Translations under genes and position numbers: made by a program
The notes under the pieces: generated by a model
Told to the model about the DNA's origin: nothing
The model's input: only the letters and a program-made list of their open reading frames with translations
The model's database searches: none
Origin: CAZJKE01 sp964546585
GTDB lineage: Bacteria > Planctomycetota > Phycisphaerae > Phycisphaerales > SM1A02
Assembly (NCBI GenBank): GCA_964546585.1
Contig: CAZJKE010000017.1
Location: forward strand, 1-37,058
Length of the DNA: 37,058 nucleotides
Reading direction: 5' to 3'
Shown here: positions 8,369 through 16,218 of the stretch, piece after piece
Layout of the letters: each line of letters starts with the position of its first letter
How positions within the stretch are numbered: the first letter of the stretch is position 1

Positions 8369-9001
8369 TCAATCCGCGGCGGAGTCCGCCGTGTCGTCTA
8401 CCTCGGCAGACTTCTGCTCCTCCAGCCTCGCCTTGACTCGCTGGATCTTTGATTTATCTGGAGCAAGCAACATGGTCTGGCGGCGACCGGCCATGCGGGG
8501 GGTCATTTCAACCTTGGCGATATCGCTGAGAAGTTCCGCCACTTCCGTCATTCGCGCCTGTCCCTTGTGGCGATGAACCATTTCTCGCCCCCGGAAATTC
8601 TGGACTATGAGGACCTTGTGCCCGTCCATCAGGAACTTTCGAGCCTGCTGCATGCGGATCGCCACATCGTGTGGATCAATCTTCATGGAGCGGCCGAGTC
8701 GCACTTCCTTTGTTTCCGCCGTCTTTGCCTTTGCGCGGTTGGCACGGTCCTTCTTCGACTGTTCGTATCGGTACTTGCCGAAGTCGAGAATACGACAGAC
8801 TGGTGGGTCCGAGTCCGGCGAGACTTCAACAAGGTCGAGTTCGGCTTCTTGGGCCATTCGGATCGCCTCGTCAGTTTCGACGACGCCGATCATCGTGTCG
8901 TCCTGATCGACCAGACGAACGCGGGGTACCCGGATACGGTCATTGGCTCTTGGGAGTCGGCGAACACTCTCGTTCGGCCGGAAGTAGCGTCGTCGGGCGA
9001 T
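8369..9001 (-). CDS. infC: translation initiation factor IF-3, AUC start
   Basis: IF-3 binds the 30S subunit, proofreads the start codon and prevents premature 50S joining. The C-terminal domain is clear (KEVRLGRSMKIDPHDVAIRM, KVLIVQNFRGREM). The N-terminal domain must extend upstream of the first ATG (8893): the frame continues with RANDRIRVPRVRLVDQDD, matching the family N-terminus. Only one initiation site fits, an ATC codon at 8999-9001 with an AGGAGG nine bases before it; the frame hits a stop two codons further upstream. That gives 210 residues. Rare AUU/AUC/AUA starts are a known hallmark of infC and allow autoregulation, because IF-3 rejects non-standard start codons. The C-terminus has a short acidic extension ending DDTADSAAD. 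Confidence 0.93.
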   Translation of the reverse strand: MARRRYFRPNESVRRLPRANDRIRVPRVRLVDQDDTMIGVVETDEAIRMAQEAELDLVEVSPDSDPPVCRILDFGKYRYEQSKKDRANRAKAKTAETKEVRLGRSMKIDPHDVAIRMQQARKFLMDGHKVLIVQNFRGREMVHRHKGQARMTEVAELLSDIAKVEMTPRMAGRRQTMLLAPDKSKIQRVKARLEEQKSAEVDDTADSAAD

Positions 9002-9016
9002 AGGTAGTTACCTCCT
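8999..9016 (-). promoter_or_regulatory. strong ribosome binding site with AUC start of infC
   Basis: On the minus strand AGGAGG is followed by nine bases and then ATC. No ATG, GTG or TTG in the frame lies between the in-frame stop (9008-9010) and the ATG at 8893, which is too far downstream to include the conserved N-terminus. This site decides the start and is the expected target of IF-3 autocontrol. Confidence 0.8.
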
Positions 9017-9200
9017 GAGGAACCGCGCTGCGGCGCATGTGCGTGTGGGTACAGAGCGGCGAGCAGTCTGAGACTGGGTTTGACTTGACTGTGTTGGAAG
9101 GGTGCAGGTGCGAATCATGCGGTCGCAACACGACGATGCTCCGCGGCGAGGGCGGGAAGGAGCAACATCGACTTCATGTCCTGCATCGTCATGCTGAGAT

Positions 9201-9216
9201 GCGGTCTTCGGACCGC
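9201..9216 (-). terminator. GC-rich hairpin just after thrS
   Basis: GCGGTC (9201-9206) and GACCGC (9211-9216) form a perfect six-pair stem with a four-base loop, six bases past the thrS stop. There is no following T-run on the minus strand, so it is more likely a weak or attenuating structure between thrS and infC than a full terminator. The remaining leader down to 9002 shows no clear promoter or RNA gene. Confidence 0.35.
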
Positions 9217-9222
9217 GGCCGT

Positions 9223-11310
9223 TCAGGATATGCCCTGATAGTCCGGGAAGCAAGCCTGCAGAGCCGAGGCCTCGCCTCGGGTTGTGATTTCCTGCGACAC
9301 CGAATCGACGAATTGTTCGAGATTCACGGCACCAAGGTCTTCGCGAATACCGCGCATGCGGATGCTGACCGATCCTGCTTCTGCATCCCTCGGACCGACA
9401 ACGGCCAGATACGGCACCTTTCGCTCGGCGCCTTCGCGGATTTTGGCTTGAATACGGTCATTTTGGTCATCGAGCGTTGCGCGGATGCCGTGGTCATGCA
9501 ACGCTGCCAGTACAGTTTCCCCCCATGCATTCGACTTCTCCGAAATCGGAAGAACACGCACTTGTTCAGGGGCAAGCCATGTGGGAAAGGCGCCGCCGAA
9601 GTGCTCAATGAGTACGCCGACGAATCGTTCCATTGATCCGAATGGAGCGCGGTGAATCATGACTGGCCTGTGCGTCTTGCCGTCCGCGCCCACATATTCA
9701 AGTTCAAACCGTTCCGGGAGGTTGTAGTCGACCTGTACCGTGCCAAGTTGCCACGAGCGGCCAAGCACATCCTTCACAATGAAGTCGATCTTCGGGCCGT
9801 AGAACGCGGCCTCGCCGGCGTCCTCCGAAAAAGGTGCGCCGAGTGATCTGGCTGCTGCACGGCATGCGGCTTCGGCCTTGTCCCAGTTGGCCGCATCACC
9901 GACATACTTGGAACCATCTGGATCTCGCAGCCCTATTCGAACCTTGTAGTCGGTCATGCCGAGCGTTTCAAAGATGACCTTGACCAGTTCCAGGCATCCG
10001 GCGATCTCCGATGCTACTTGCTCTTCGGTACAGAAGATATGCGCATCGTCCTGTGTGAAACCTCGCACGCGAGTCAGCCCGCCAAGTTCACCTGACTGCT
10101 CGCGGCGGTACACCGTACCGAACTCCGCAAGGCGCAGCGGGAGATCGCGGTAACTGTGTGGCCGGCATGCGTAGATGCGAATGTGGTGGGGACAGTTCAT
10201 CGGCTTGAGCAGGTATCCGTCGATGTCACCATCTTCCATTCGGTTTGCAAGGTCGCCGCATGAACATCCTTCGTCGGCGAGATGTTGCAGACAATCCCTG
10301 TCGATCAGCGGCGGGTACTGGCTCTCGCTGTAGTAGGGGTAATGGCCGGATGTTCTGTAGAGATCCAGTTTGCCAATGTGCGGCGTGAACACCTGCTCGT
10401 ATCCCTGCCTCCGCAGTTCATGGGAGATAAAGTTCTGGAGTTCCTGCCGGACGATGGCACCGGCGGGCATCCAGAGTGGAAGCCCCTGTCCGACCTGCTC
10501 ATCGATGTGGAAGAGGTCGAGTTCCCGCCCGATGAGTCGGTGATCGCGTGTCTTGGCCTCTTCAAGTTGTTTGAGATGTCGCTTCAGTTGCTTTCGATTG
10601 GCGAATGCTGTTCCGTAGACCCGCGTGAGTCGATCGGAGTTGGCATCTCCGTGCCAATAACTGCTTGCAAGGCTCAGGACCTTTGCAGCGCCGATGCGTC
10701 CGGTGGAAGGCACGTGCGGGCCGCGACAGAGATCTTCCCAGTCGCTCCCTGGCTCGCCGGTGGCGTACCAACTGAGGGAGGTTGATCCTTCGGCAATTGC
10801 CCGCTCTGCATTATCGATCTTGTATTTGCTGCCCTCGGAACGCAGTTTTTCCAGCCCTGCATCTGCCGGCATGTCGAATCGAGTGAACGGGCGGTCTTCC
10901 TCGATGATCGCCGCCATTTCCTTCTCGATCTTCTCGAAGTCATCGCTGCTGAGTTCATGGCCATCCGGGAAGGCGATGTCGTAGTAGAACCCGGTGTCCA
11001 GAGGGGGACCGTACACGAGCAGCGCATCCGGGTGAAGCCGCATGATGGCCTCGGCCATGACATGCGCTGCGCTGTGGCGAATGAGATGCAGCGCGTCGGC
11101 GCTACTTTCCTTTTCGCCGGGACGGGTGGTGACCAATTCGACCGTGGCATCGTCATCGATCATCGTGCCGATGTCGCAGAGCAATCCATTCACGCGAGCG
11201 CCGAGAGCGGCATCTGCGAGGTTTGGCGAGATGTCAGCGGCGACCGACAGTGCGGAGACCGGGCCGTCGTGCGTACGAACGCTGCCGTCAGGAAGAGTGA
11301 TGCGGGGCAT
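9223..11310 (-). CDS. thrS: threonyl-tRNA synthetase
   Basis: A 695-residue class II synthetase charging tRNA-Thr. The order of domains is TGS (residues 1-62), the editing domain with HSAAH (His79, His83) and CRGPH (Cys195, His199), the catalytic core from about 260, and the anticodon-binding domain from about 590 (VRVLPIS onwards). Cys373 in KPMNCPHH is the first zinc ligand of the active site. MNCPHH is used instead of the common MNCPGH. Between motif 1 and KPMNCP there is a longer-than-usual, partly cysteine-bearing segment (about 334-366, with Cys340, Cys349 and Cys351). It lies upstream of infC, as in many bacteria, but rpmI and rplT are not beside it. Confidence 0.96.
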   Translation of the reverse strand: MPRITLPDGSVRTHDGPVSALSVAADISPNLADAALGARVNGLLCDIGTMIDDDATVELVTTRPGEKESSADALHLIRHSAAHVMAEAIMRLHPDALLVYGPPLDTGFYYDIAFPDGHELSSDDFEKIEKEMAAIIEEDRPFTRFDMPADAGLEKLRSEGSKYKIDNAERAIAEGSTSLSWYATGEPGSDWEDLCRGPHVPSTGRIGAAKVLSLASSYWHGDANSDRLTRVYGTAFANRKQLKRHLKQLEEAKTRDHRLIGRELDLFHIDEQVGQGLPLWMPAGAIVRQELQNFISHELRRQGYEQVFTPHIGKLDLYRTSGHYPYYSESQYPPLIDRDCLQHLADEGCSCGDLANRMEDGDIDGYLLKPMNCPHHIRIYACRPHSYRDLPLRLAEFGTVYRREQSGELGGLTRVRGFTQDDAHIFCTEEQVASEIAGCLELVKVIFETLGMTDYKVRIGLRDPDGSKYVGDAANWDKAEAACRAAARSLGAPFSEDAGEAAFYGPKIDFIVKDVLGRSWQLGTVQVDYNLPERFELEYVGADGKTHRPVMIHRAPFGSMERFVGVLIEHFGGAFPTWLAPEQVRVLPISEKSNAWGETVLAALHDHGIRATLDDQNDRIQAKIREGAERKVPYLAVVGPRDAEAGSVSIRMRGIREDLGAVNLEQFVDSVSQEITTRGEASALQACFPDYQGIS

Positions 11311-11319
11311 GGGTATCAG

Positions 11320-11814
11320 TCAGGTGTTGAAGAGATCTGTCTGGTCTGCAATGCTTGGTGGTTCATCCTGCAGTCTCGTGACTTCCTCCGACAGTTCGTC
11401 GAGGTCCTGGAAGTCGAGGTACTCGCTTGTGAACCGAATATACGCGATCTTGTCAATGGGACGCAGGTGTTGCGCGACCAACCGCCCGATCTCGCCGCTG
11501 GGAACTTCCCGCTCGAACAGGCGTCGGAGTTCTTCCTCAACCTCTCTGACGATGGCGATTTTCTGGTCTTCCGGAATGGGGCGTTTGCCGCAGGCAGCCT
11601 GCAGGCCCTGCAACACTTTGTTGGCATCGAACGGCACGCGTGAGCCGTCTCGCTTTACCACGGCCAAGCGGGCGGACTGATCGATGCGCTCGTAGGTCGA
11701 GTATCGCTTGCCACACTTGTGGCACTCGCGCCGGCGCCGAATGGAGCGGCCGCCTTCAATCCCACGACTGTCTACTACGCGGTCATCGTCTTTTTCGCAG
11801 AATGGACAGAGCAC
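11320..11814 (-). CDS. nrdR: transcriptional repressor NrdR
   Basis: A 164-residue protein that senses ATP/dATP and represses ribonucleotide reductase genes. It has the zinc ribbon with Cys3, Cys6, Cys31 and Cys34 (LCPFC ... CHKC), the basic DNA-contact segment RSIRRRREC, and an ATP-cone domain from about residue 47 (AVVKRDGSRVPFDANKVLQGL). The GTG at 11812-11814 was chosen because MLCPFC matches the family N-terminus and the longer open frame upstream runs into the preceding gene. No NrdR box was recognised in the window and the reductase genes are not here. It is nine bases upstream of thrS. Confidence 0.95.
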   Translation of the reverse strand: MLCPFCEKDDDRVVDSRGIEGGRSIRRRRECHKCGKRYSTYERIDQSARLAVVKRDGSRVPFDANKVLQGLQAACGKRPIPEDQKIAIVREVEEELRRLFEREVPSGEIGRLVAQHLRPIDKIAYIRFTSEYLDFQDLDELSEEVTRLQDEPPSIADQTDLFNT

Positions 11815-11863
11815 GTGGGCCGCATTGTGGCCGGAAGATGCCCTGTCGTCCAGCGGTGGAGAA

Positions 11864-12619
11864 TTACCCCTTGGGCGACACGGCTTCGCGGGTCTCGGTG
11901 CCGATGAAGAGAATGCGGTCGCAGGCGGTGCAGCGAGAGAGCGTTTCGCTGTTTCCAAGCAGGCTCGTCACCAGATCCAGCGGGAGCATCAGGCTGCAGC
12001 AGCCGCAGGCGTACTCTCGTCTTTTCTGATCCATGACTTCGATCGGCGCCATCGCCTCGCCGTCGTAGTCGTCGGCGATTTCGTCGAAGGTGGCCAGTGC
12101 CTCGCCGGGTACCTTGTCGGCGGCGATCGCCCGCTCCGACTCCAGTTCGGCAAGTTGTTCGGCAATTTCCTCGGTCCGCTCCTGAAGTTCCGTGGCCGCG
12201 GCATCACGAAGTTTGGTTCGCTCAGAGGTCATCTCGCGAATTTCCTTCGCGGTGGCGTCCAGTGTTTCGACCGCCGACATTTCAGAGAGTTCTTCGTTCT
12301 CGAATGCCGACCGTTGATCCTTGTGCGTGTTGATTTCGGCGAGCAAGGCGGAATACTGTTTGTCCGTTTCCGCTTTGGCCAGATCCTTGCGGAGATGGTC
12401 GATCCGATCATCGAGACTTCCCGTCTCGGTCTCGAGCGTCGCGATATGGGCCTGGTGCTGTTTCTGCCGTTGTACATTCTCTGCGAGCCGCGTCTCGACT
12501 TCGTCGAGTTGTCGCTGCTGGCTCCGCAGGTAGATCTCGGCCGACTCAACTCGGCCCCGCAGCCCGCGGACCTGTCTGTCGAGGTGATAGAGCGCCAGGA
12601 GGTCGTCAATCAAGGGCAT
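11864..12619 (-). CDS. coiled-coil protein with C-terminal C4 zinc ribbon (CT398/DUF164-like)
   Basis: A 251-residue protein with a long heptad-rich helical hairpin (about residues 15-175) followed by a zinc ribbon formed by Cys205, Cys207 or Cys208, Cys230 and Cys233 (CGCC ... CTAC). This architecture matches the family exemplified by chlamydial CT398, widespread in bacteria and proposed to bind nucleic acid or other proteins; no enzymatic role is known. It lies between cdsA and nrdR with gaps of 18 and 49 bases, so it belongs to the same run. The family match is good. The function is open. Confidence 0.85.
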   Translation of the reverse strand: MPLIDDLLALYHLDRQVRGLRGRVESAEIYLRSQQRQLDEVETRLAENVQRQKQHQAHIATLETETGSLDDRIDHLRKDLAKAETDKQYSALLAEINTHKDQRSAFENEELSEMSAVETLDATAKEIREMTSERTKLRDAAATELQERTEEIAEQLAELESERAIAADKVPGEALATFDEIADDYDGEAMAPIEVMDQKRREYACGCCSLMLPLDLVTSLLGNSETLSRCTACDRILFIGTETREAVSPKG

Positions 12620-12637
12620 TCAGATCAGTCTAGCAGG

Positions 12638-13513
12638 TCAGGAACTCGTTGGCAGCAGCCAATAGGCCAATGGCGCAACAAGAAGCAGCGAATCAAACAC
12701 ATCGAGGACGCCACCAAGTCCCGGCAGAACGGATGAAGTGTCCTTCAGCCCGCTGTCACGCTTGAAGACGCTCATGACAAGATCACCGCATTGGCCGGCA
12801 AAGCCGAAGAGGAGCCCGAGCAGAACCGCGGCGCCGATGGGAATGACAGGCTCCATGGGGAGCCATCGTTCGCTGGCAAACGCCAACAACACGGCGGTGC
12901 CTACCGCGGTGAGAAGCCCGCCAGCAAGCCCTTCCCATGTCTTGCCCGGGCTGATCCAGGGAATCAATTTGTGGCGGCCAAAGTTGCACCCGACAAAGAA
13001 GGCGCCTGTATCGCACATCTTGACGATGGCGATGATGCCCGCCACCCACCACACTGCGTGTTCGCGGCGAATCAACAGCAGCATGCCGAGCCCGATGGCG
13101 AGGTACGCAGCGACGCCGACCGTCAAACCACTGCCAGCGAGTACGCCGCGGAGATCCCTGCCGCGAGAGAGCACAAGAATACTGATCGCCATCGAGGAGA
13201 TGACCAGCGTCCCGACCAACCCCAACACTCTGGAGGCGGGAGTTGACTCTGGAAGCATGAAGTACAGCAGGATCCACGCTTCGATTGAAAGAAGCAATAC
13301 AGGCATGCTGCACCGCTCGTGAACGCCGCGGCAGAGCGATCCGAATTCAATGGCGGCGAGAGGAGCGGCGATCATGCCAAGAGCCGCAAGCAGGAGGCCT
13401 TGCGGCAGCGAACCGCAGCACCACTGCACGCTTCCGATCCGCTGGTCGAAAGCGAACAGCGTCAGCAGGCCGCCGACAAGCAGGAATCCCGTGATGAGCC
13501 GAGCCCGCAACAC
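12638..13513 (-). CDS. cdsA: phosphatidate cytidylyltransferase
   Basis: Makes CDP-diacylglycerol from phosphatidic acid and CTP in the inner membrane, the branch point for phospholipids. The protein is polytopic and carries the conserved C-terminal signature SPGKTWEG, then GDLVMSVFKRDSGLKD, then LPGLGGVLDVFDSL. The GTG at 13511-13513, one base after the rhodanese stop, gives MLRARLITGF, a typical family start, and 291 residues. An upstream ATG at 13543 would add ten residues and overlap the rhodanese gene by 29 bases, and remains possible. Confidence 0.93.
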   Translation of the reverse strand: MLRARLITGFLLVGGLLTLFAFDQRIGSVQWCCGSLPQGLLLAALGMIAAPLAAIEFGSLCRGVHERCSMPVLLLSIEAWILLYFMLPESTPASRVLGLVGTLVISSMAISILVLSRGRDLRGVLAGSGLTVGVAAYLAIGLGMLLLIRREHAVWWVAGIIAIVKMCDTGAFFVGCNFGRHKLIPWISPGKTWEGLAGGLLTAVGTAVLLAFASERWLPMEPVIPIGAAVLLGLLFGFAGQCGDLVMSVFKRDSGLKDTSSVLPGLGGVLDVFDSLLLVAPLAYWLLPTSS

Positions 13514-13514
13514 G

Positions 13515-13841
13515 CTATTCGAGCGCTCCGTTCCACCTGTCAATGCCGCCAGCGAGCGACTGGCAGTTGGGGAACCCCGTGGCTCGCATGTAGGCGGCAG
13601 CCGCCCAGGATCGATTCCCGACTCGGCAGTAGATCACGATGTGCCGATCCTGCAGGTATCGAAGGTCGTCGATGCGGACGCTCATGTGCTGCAAGGGGAC
13701 CAACATCGCTCCGGGAATGTGTTGTTCCTCGTATTCCTCGACGCAGCGGCAGTCGATGAGAAGCGGCGCATCGGGATCATGAAGATCCAGTTGCTCCTGC
13801 GTGATCTCCAGCGGCAGCGTCGCGTCGGTCATGGGCGGCAT
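13515..13841 (-). CDS. single-domain rhodanese
   Basis: A 108-residue rhodanese-fold sulfurtransferase. The active-site loop is YCRVGNRS, with Cys about residue 72 as the sulfur carrier. The family motif IDCRCVEEYEEQHIPGAMLVP is split here as IDCRCVEEYEEQ then HIPGAMLVP. The start is at 13841 (MPPMTDATLP), one base after the recX stop; the ATG at 13832 is equally possible. The domain transfers sulfane sulfur to thiophilic acceptors such as cyanide or thioredoxin, and the partner is unknown. It sits between recX and cdsA in the same minus-strand run. Confidence 0.88.
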   Translation of the reverse strand: MPPMTDATLPLEITQEQLDLHDPDAPLLIDCRCVEEYEEQHIPGAMLVPLQHMSVRIDDLRYLQDRHIVIYCRVGNRSWAAAAYMRATGFPNCQSLAGGIDRWNGALE

Positions 13842-13842
13842 G

Positions 13843-14484
13843 CTAGCCGAATGCAGCATCAATGGCGGCGCGAGTCGTCTCGGCATCAAAGCCGCGGCGA
13901 CGAAGGGCGGCGGCAACGCGTTGCCGGGCCTTCTCCTCGGGAACACTGGCCATCTTGCGCAGGCGATCCTTGGCGAGCCGGTCGGCTTCAGCCTGTTGGT
14001 CGGTTCCTGCCAGCAACTCTTCGACAACCGATTCGGCCAACTCCCGATGAACGCCTTTTTCGGCGAGTTTGTGCAGCAGCCACCGACTCCCCGCGGGCGA
14101 TCGCTTCAGCCACGACCTGCAGAGTGCCTGCGCGAATGCTTGGTCGTCCATCCAGCCGTCATCGACAAGTGCAGTGACGACTATCGCGGCGACATCGCGT
14201 GCGAACCCTCGCTGTTCCAGACGGCGACGCAACTCAGCGGTGCCCCATGGTCTTCGGGAGAGGAGCCCCAGCGAAGCGTTTCTTGCCTTGGCGATGGCGG
14301 AGAAGTGTTCAATCTCGCTGGCGAGTTCTTCGGTCCAACGCATGCCGGATGTCAAGCCCAGAGACTCGGCATCACGGGCCAGCAAAGTGCGGTCGGGTTG
14401 ATCGTGCACAGCGACGATCCGCAGATTGGGATCTTTCGGGTCAACCCGAATCGCCATGATGGTCGCATCGTTGGGAACAGTCAC
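13843..14484 (-). CDS. recX: regulatory protein RecX
   Basis: RecX caps and inhibits RecA filaments. The 213-residue protein has the RecX helical tandem: LLSRRPWGTAELRRRLEQRGF, divided as SRRPWGTAELRRRL and EQRGFARD, then DDGWMDDQAFAQALC and RSPAGSRWLLHKLAEKGV, ending VAAALRRRGFDAETTRAAI. It starts at GTG 14482-14484, overlapping the TPR gene stop in a GTGA. An open frame continues upstream but is arginine-rich and lies inside the TPR gene. recA is not in the window, so this is an unlinked recX. The N-terminal 55 residues contain the beta-rich segment often seen in longer RecX proteins. Confidence 0.9.
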   Translation of the reverse strand: MTVPNDATIMAIRVDPKDPNLRIVAVHDQPDRTLLARDAESLGLTSGMRWTEELASEIEHFSAIAKARNASLGLLSRRPWGTAELRRRLEQRGFARDVAAIVVTALVDDGWMDDQAFAQALCRSWLKRSPAGSRWLLHKLAEKGVHRELAESVVEELLAGTDQQAEADRLAKDRLRKMASVPEEKARQRVAAALRRRGFDAETTRAAIDAAFG

Positions 14485-14801
14485 GACAGGTCGCGCGCGA
14501 GTGCGAGGAGTTCTTCTTCGGCGTGAGAGTCGCCGCACTCGCGAGCCTGCGCAAGGCCGGTGTCGATGGTGGCAAACGCCTCTTGGGTACGCCCCGCGTC
14601 GCCGAGGCAGCGAGCCTTGTGGTAGTAGGCGTAGGTTTGGCCGGGTTCCACCTCAATGGCCTGATCGAACCATGCGATGGCTTCGTCGCGGCGACCTTCC
14701 CGCAGGTGTTCCATAGCGATGCCGTACATGCAGAAGGCATCTGCCGGGTCTTGTTCAAGCAGGTTGCGAAGTTGGCTGAGACGGTCGCCCATGCCCGGCA
14801 T
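14481..14801 (-). CDS. small TPR-repeat protein
   Basis: About 106 residues from the ATG at 14799-14801 (MPGMGDRLSQL) or 103 from the next in-frame ATG. It contains three tetratricopeptide-like helical pairs: DPADAFCMYGIAMEHLREG, GRRDEAIAWFDQAIEVEP and QTYAYYHKARCLGDAG with TQEAFATIDTGL. TPR domains mediate protein-protein contacts; no catalytic residues are expected. It is the first gene of the long minus-strand run, divergent from the exported protein at 14815 with only 13 bases between them, so the promoters must overlap the coding starts. Confidence 0.82.
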   Translation of the reverse strand: MPGMGDRLSQLRNLLEQDPADAFCMYGIAMEHLREGRRDEAIAWFDQAIEVEPGQTYAYYHKARCLGDAGRTQEAFATIDTGLAQARECGDSHAEEELLALARDLS

Positions 14802-14814
14802 TATGATGGCTTGG

Positions 14815-16218
14815 ATGCGTGTTGTCATGTTGGCATTCTTTTTTTCAATGCTCATCTGCGGCGATCCTGCAAGCGGTGGCACTGTGCAGTTGGATCATGT
14901 TGCAGGGGGGCCCCCGACGGCGAATGATGTTGATGGAGGGCGGTTGTATCAGGCACTGGGCGACCGGCTCCTTGTCATGGACAGCCAATCGGGCCAGCGG
15001 CTTGCGGATGTGCCGCTGTGTCCCCCCGCATCATCGATCTGTTCGGATCTGCTCATTACGAACGGACAGTTGTTCGCCGTGATGGACACTCGGGAAGTCG
15101 TGCTCATGCATCTGCTGGATGGCGAGGGGCGGATGCGGGATCGTCCGGTGATCGTTGACAGGTGGGCTGCCGAAGAAATCGGCATCACGCCGCGGAGGTT
15201 GGCGACAGTGTCGGGCTGGCCCGTTGCCATGGGCATCGGCGGTGTGGTCCGATTGTCCGACGGCACGATGCTCCTGGCGGAAGAACGGGATGTGACCGGT
15301 GTTGCGGTGTCGCTGGGCAAGGGTCTGGTCTATGCGGCCGGTGGAGAACTTCTTGATGCTGAAAGCGGGGAGATTCTCGGTTTGGCGACGCTGCTCGCCG
15401 AGGTGGGGGTGGATGCCAATGCCGACGCGGGAACGCTTGTGTTCGCATTTGATCGGGGTGATTCCACGGAAGTGGGCCTCTTGCGGCCGTTTGCGGGCGT
15501 GACGGACACGGTTTCCATCCCGGGGGAGCCGCGGAATCTGCGAGTCGTGGGGAGTCGGATTCTGGTGTGTACCGATTTGGGGATTGCAGTGCTTGGGATT
15601 GCCCCTGAGGAGATTCGCCTGTTACATGAGATTCCGCTGGCCGGGGCGCGGGATGTGGATGTCATTGCGGCCAACTACCTGGCGGTGTGTGGGGAAAGTG
15701 GCCGTGCCGTGTATCGCATTCGAGCGGACAAGGGCGGAGTGGGCAGGCAGATGCTTCGCGTTGTTGCTGCGGCGACCGAACTGAGGCCGGGTCGATTTGA
15801 TCGTCGGGTGTTGGAAGTCCCGCATGCTTCTGGAAGTTTGCGATATGACTTCGAGACTGATCCGGAGTTTCGCCTCGACGAGGTCCCCGGCGCGGAGCCT
15901 CGGACGCGTGCGGTTGTCTTGGGTTGGTCGCTGGCTCTTGATGGGGACGGTGGTGCTTCGTTTGAGGGCCCGGGCGGGATGGTGGGAAGCCTCCGGCAAC
16001 TTTCGTCACCGGCGACGACCGTCACCGCCATTGGCGGACGATTTTGGGTCGGTACTGAGGGCGGCATCGAGGTGTATGAACCCACGGTGGATGGCATGAT
16101 GGTTCGCCGCGGCCGCATTGCGCTTGCCGGCCCAATCGTCCAGATCGTGCCGCTACCCGACGGCACCGCTGCCTTTGTCGCCCAACCCGGCTTTGTTGGC
16201 CGACTATCCCTTCCCTAG
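14815..16218 (+). CDS. exported beta-propeller-like protein of unknown function
   Basis: About 467 residues from ATG 14815 (MRVVMLAFFFSMLIC), which encodes a signal peptide; ATG 14827 is an alternative. The mature part is almost all beta: successive segments of about 40-45 residues with patterns such as GRLYQALGDRLLVMD, VVRLSDGTMLLAEERD, GKGLVYAAGGELLDAESG, LRVVGSRILVCTDLG and IGGRFWVGTEGGIEVYEP. These resemble WD40 or PQQ-type propeller blades. No catalytic motif stands out. Its TAG stop and the nth TAG stop share the four bases CTAG at 16215-16218. A periplasmic binding or scaffold role is an inference. Confidence 0.75.
   Translation: MRVVMLAFFFSMLICGDPASGGTVQLDHVAGGPPTANDVDGGRLYQALGDRLLVMDSQSGQRLADVPLCPPASSICSDLLITNGQLFAVMDTREVVLMHLLDGEGRMRDRPVIVDRWAAEEIGITPRRLATVSGWPVAMGIGGVVRLSDGTMLLAEERDVTGVAVSLGKGLVYAAGGELLDAESGEILGLATLLAEVGVDANADAGTLVFAFDRGDSTEVGLLRPFAGVTDTVSIPGEPRNLRVVGSRILVCTDLGIAVLGIAPEEIRLLHEIPLAGARDVDVIAANYLAVCGESGRAVYRIRADKGGVGRQMLRVVAAATELRPGRFDRRVLEVPHASGSLRYDFETDPEFRLDEVPGAEPRTRAVVLGWSLALDGDGGASFEGPGGMVGSLRQLSSPATTVTAIGGRFWVGTEGGIEVYEPTVDGMMVRRGRIALAGPIVQIVPLPDGTAAFVAQPGFVGRLSLP

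Noticed and set aside
9115..9192. 25-codon minus-strand open frame (MTMQDMKSM...) in the leader between thrS and infC, possible attenuator peptide
   Set aside because: No ribosome binding site, no run of threonine or other regulatory codons, and no alternative terminator-antiterminator pair could be drawn, so chance is the simpler explanation.
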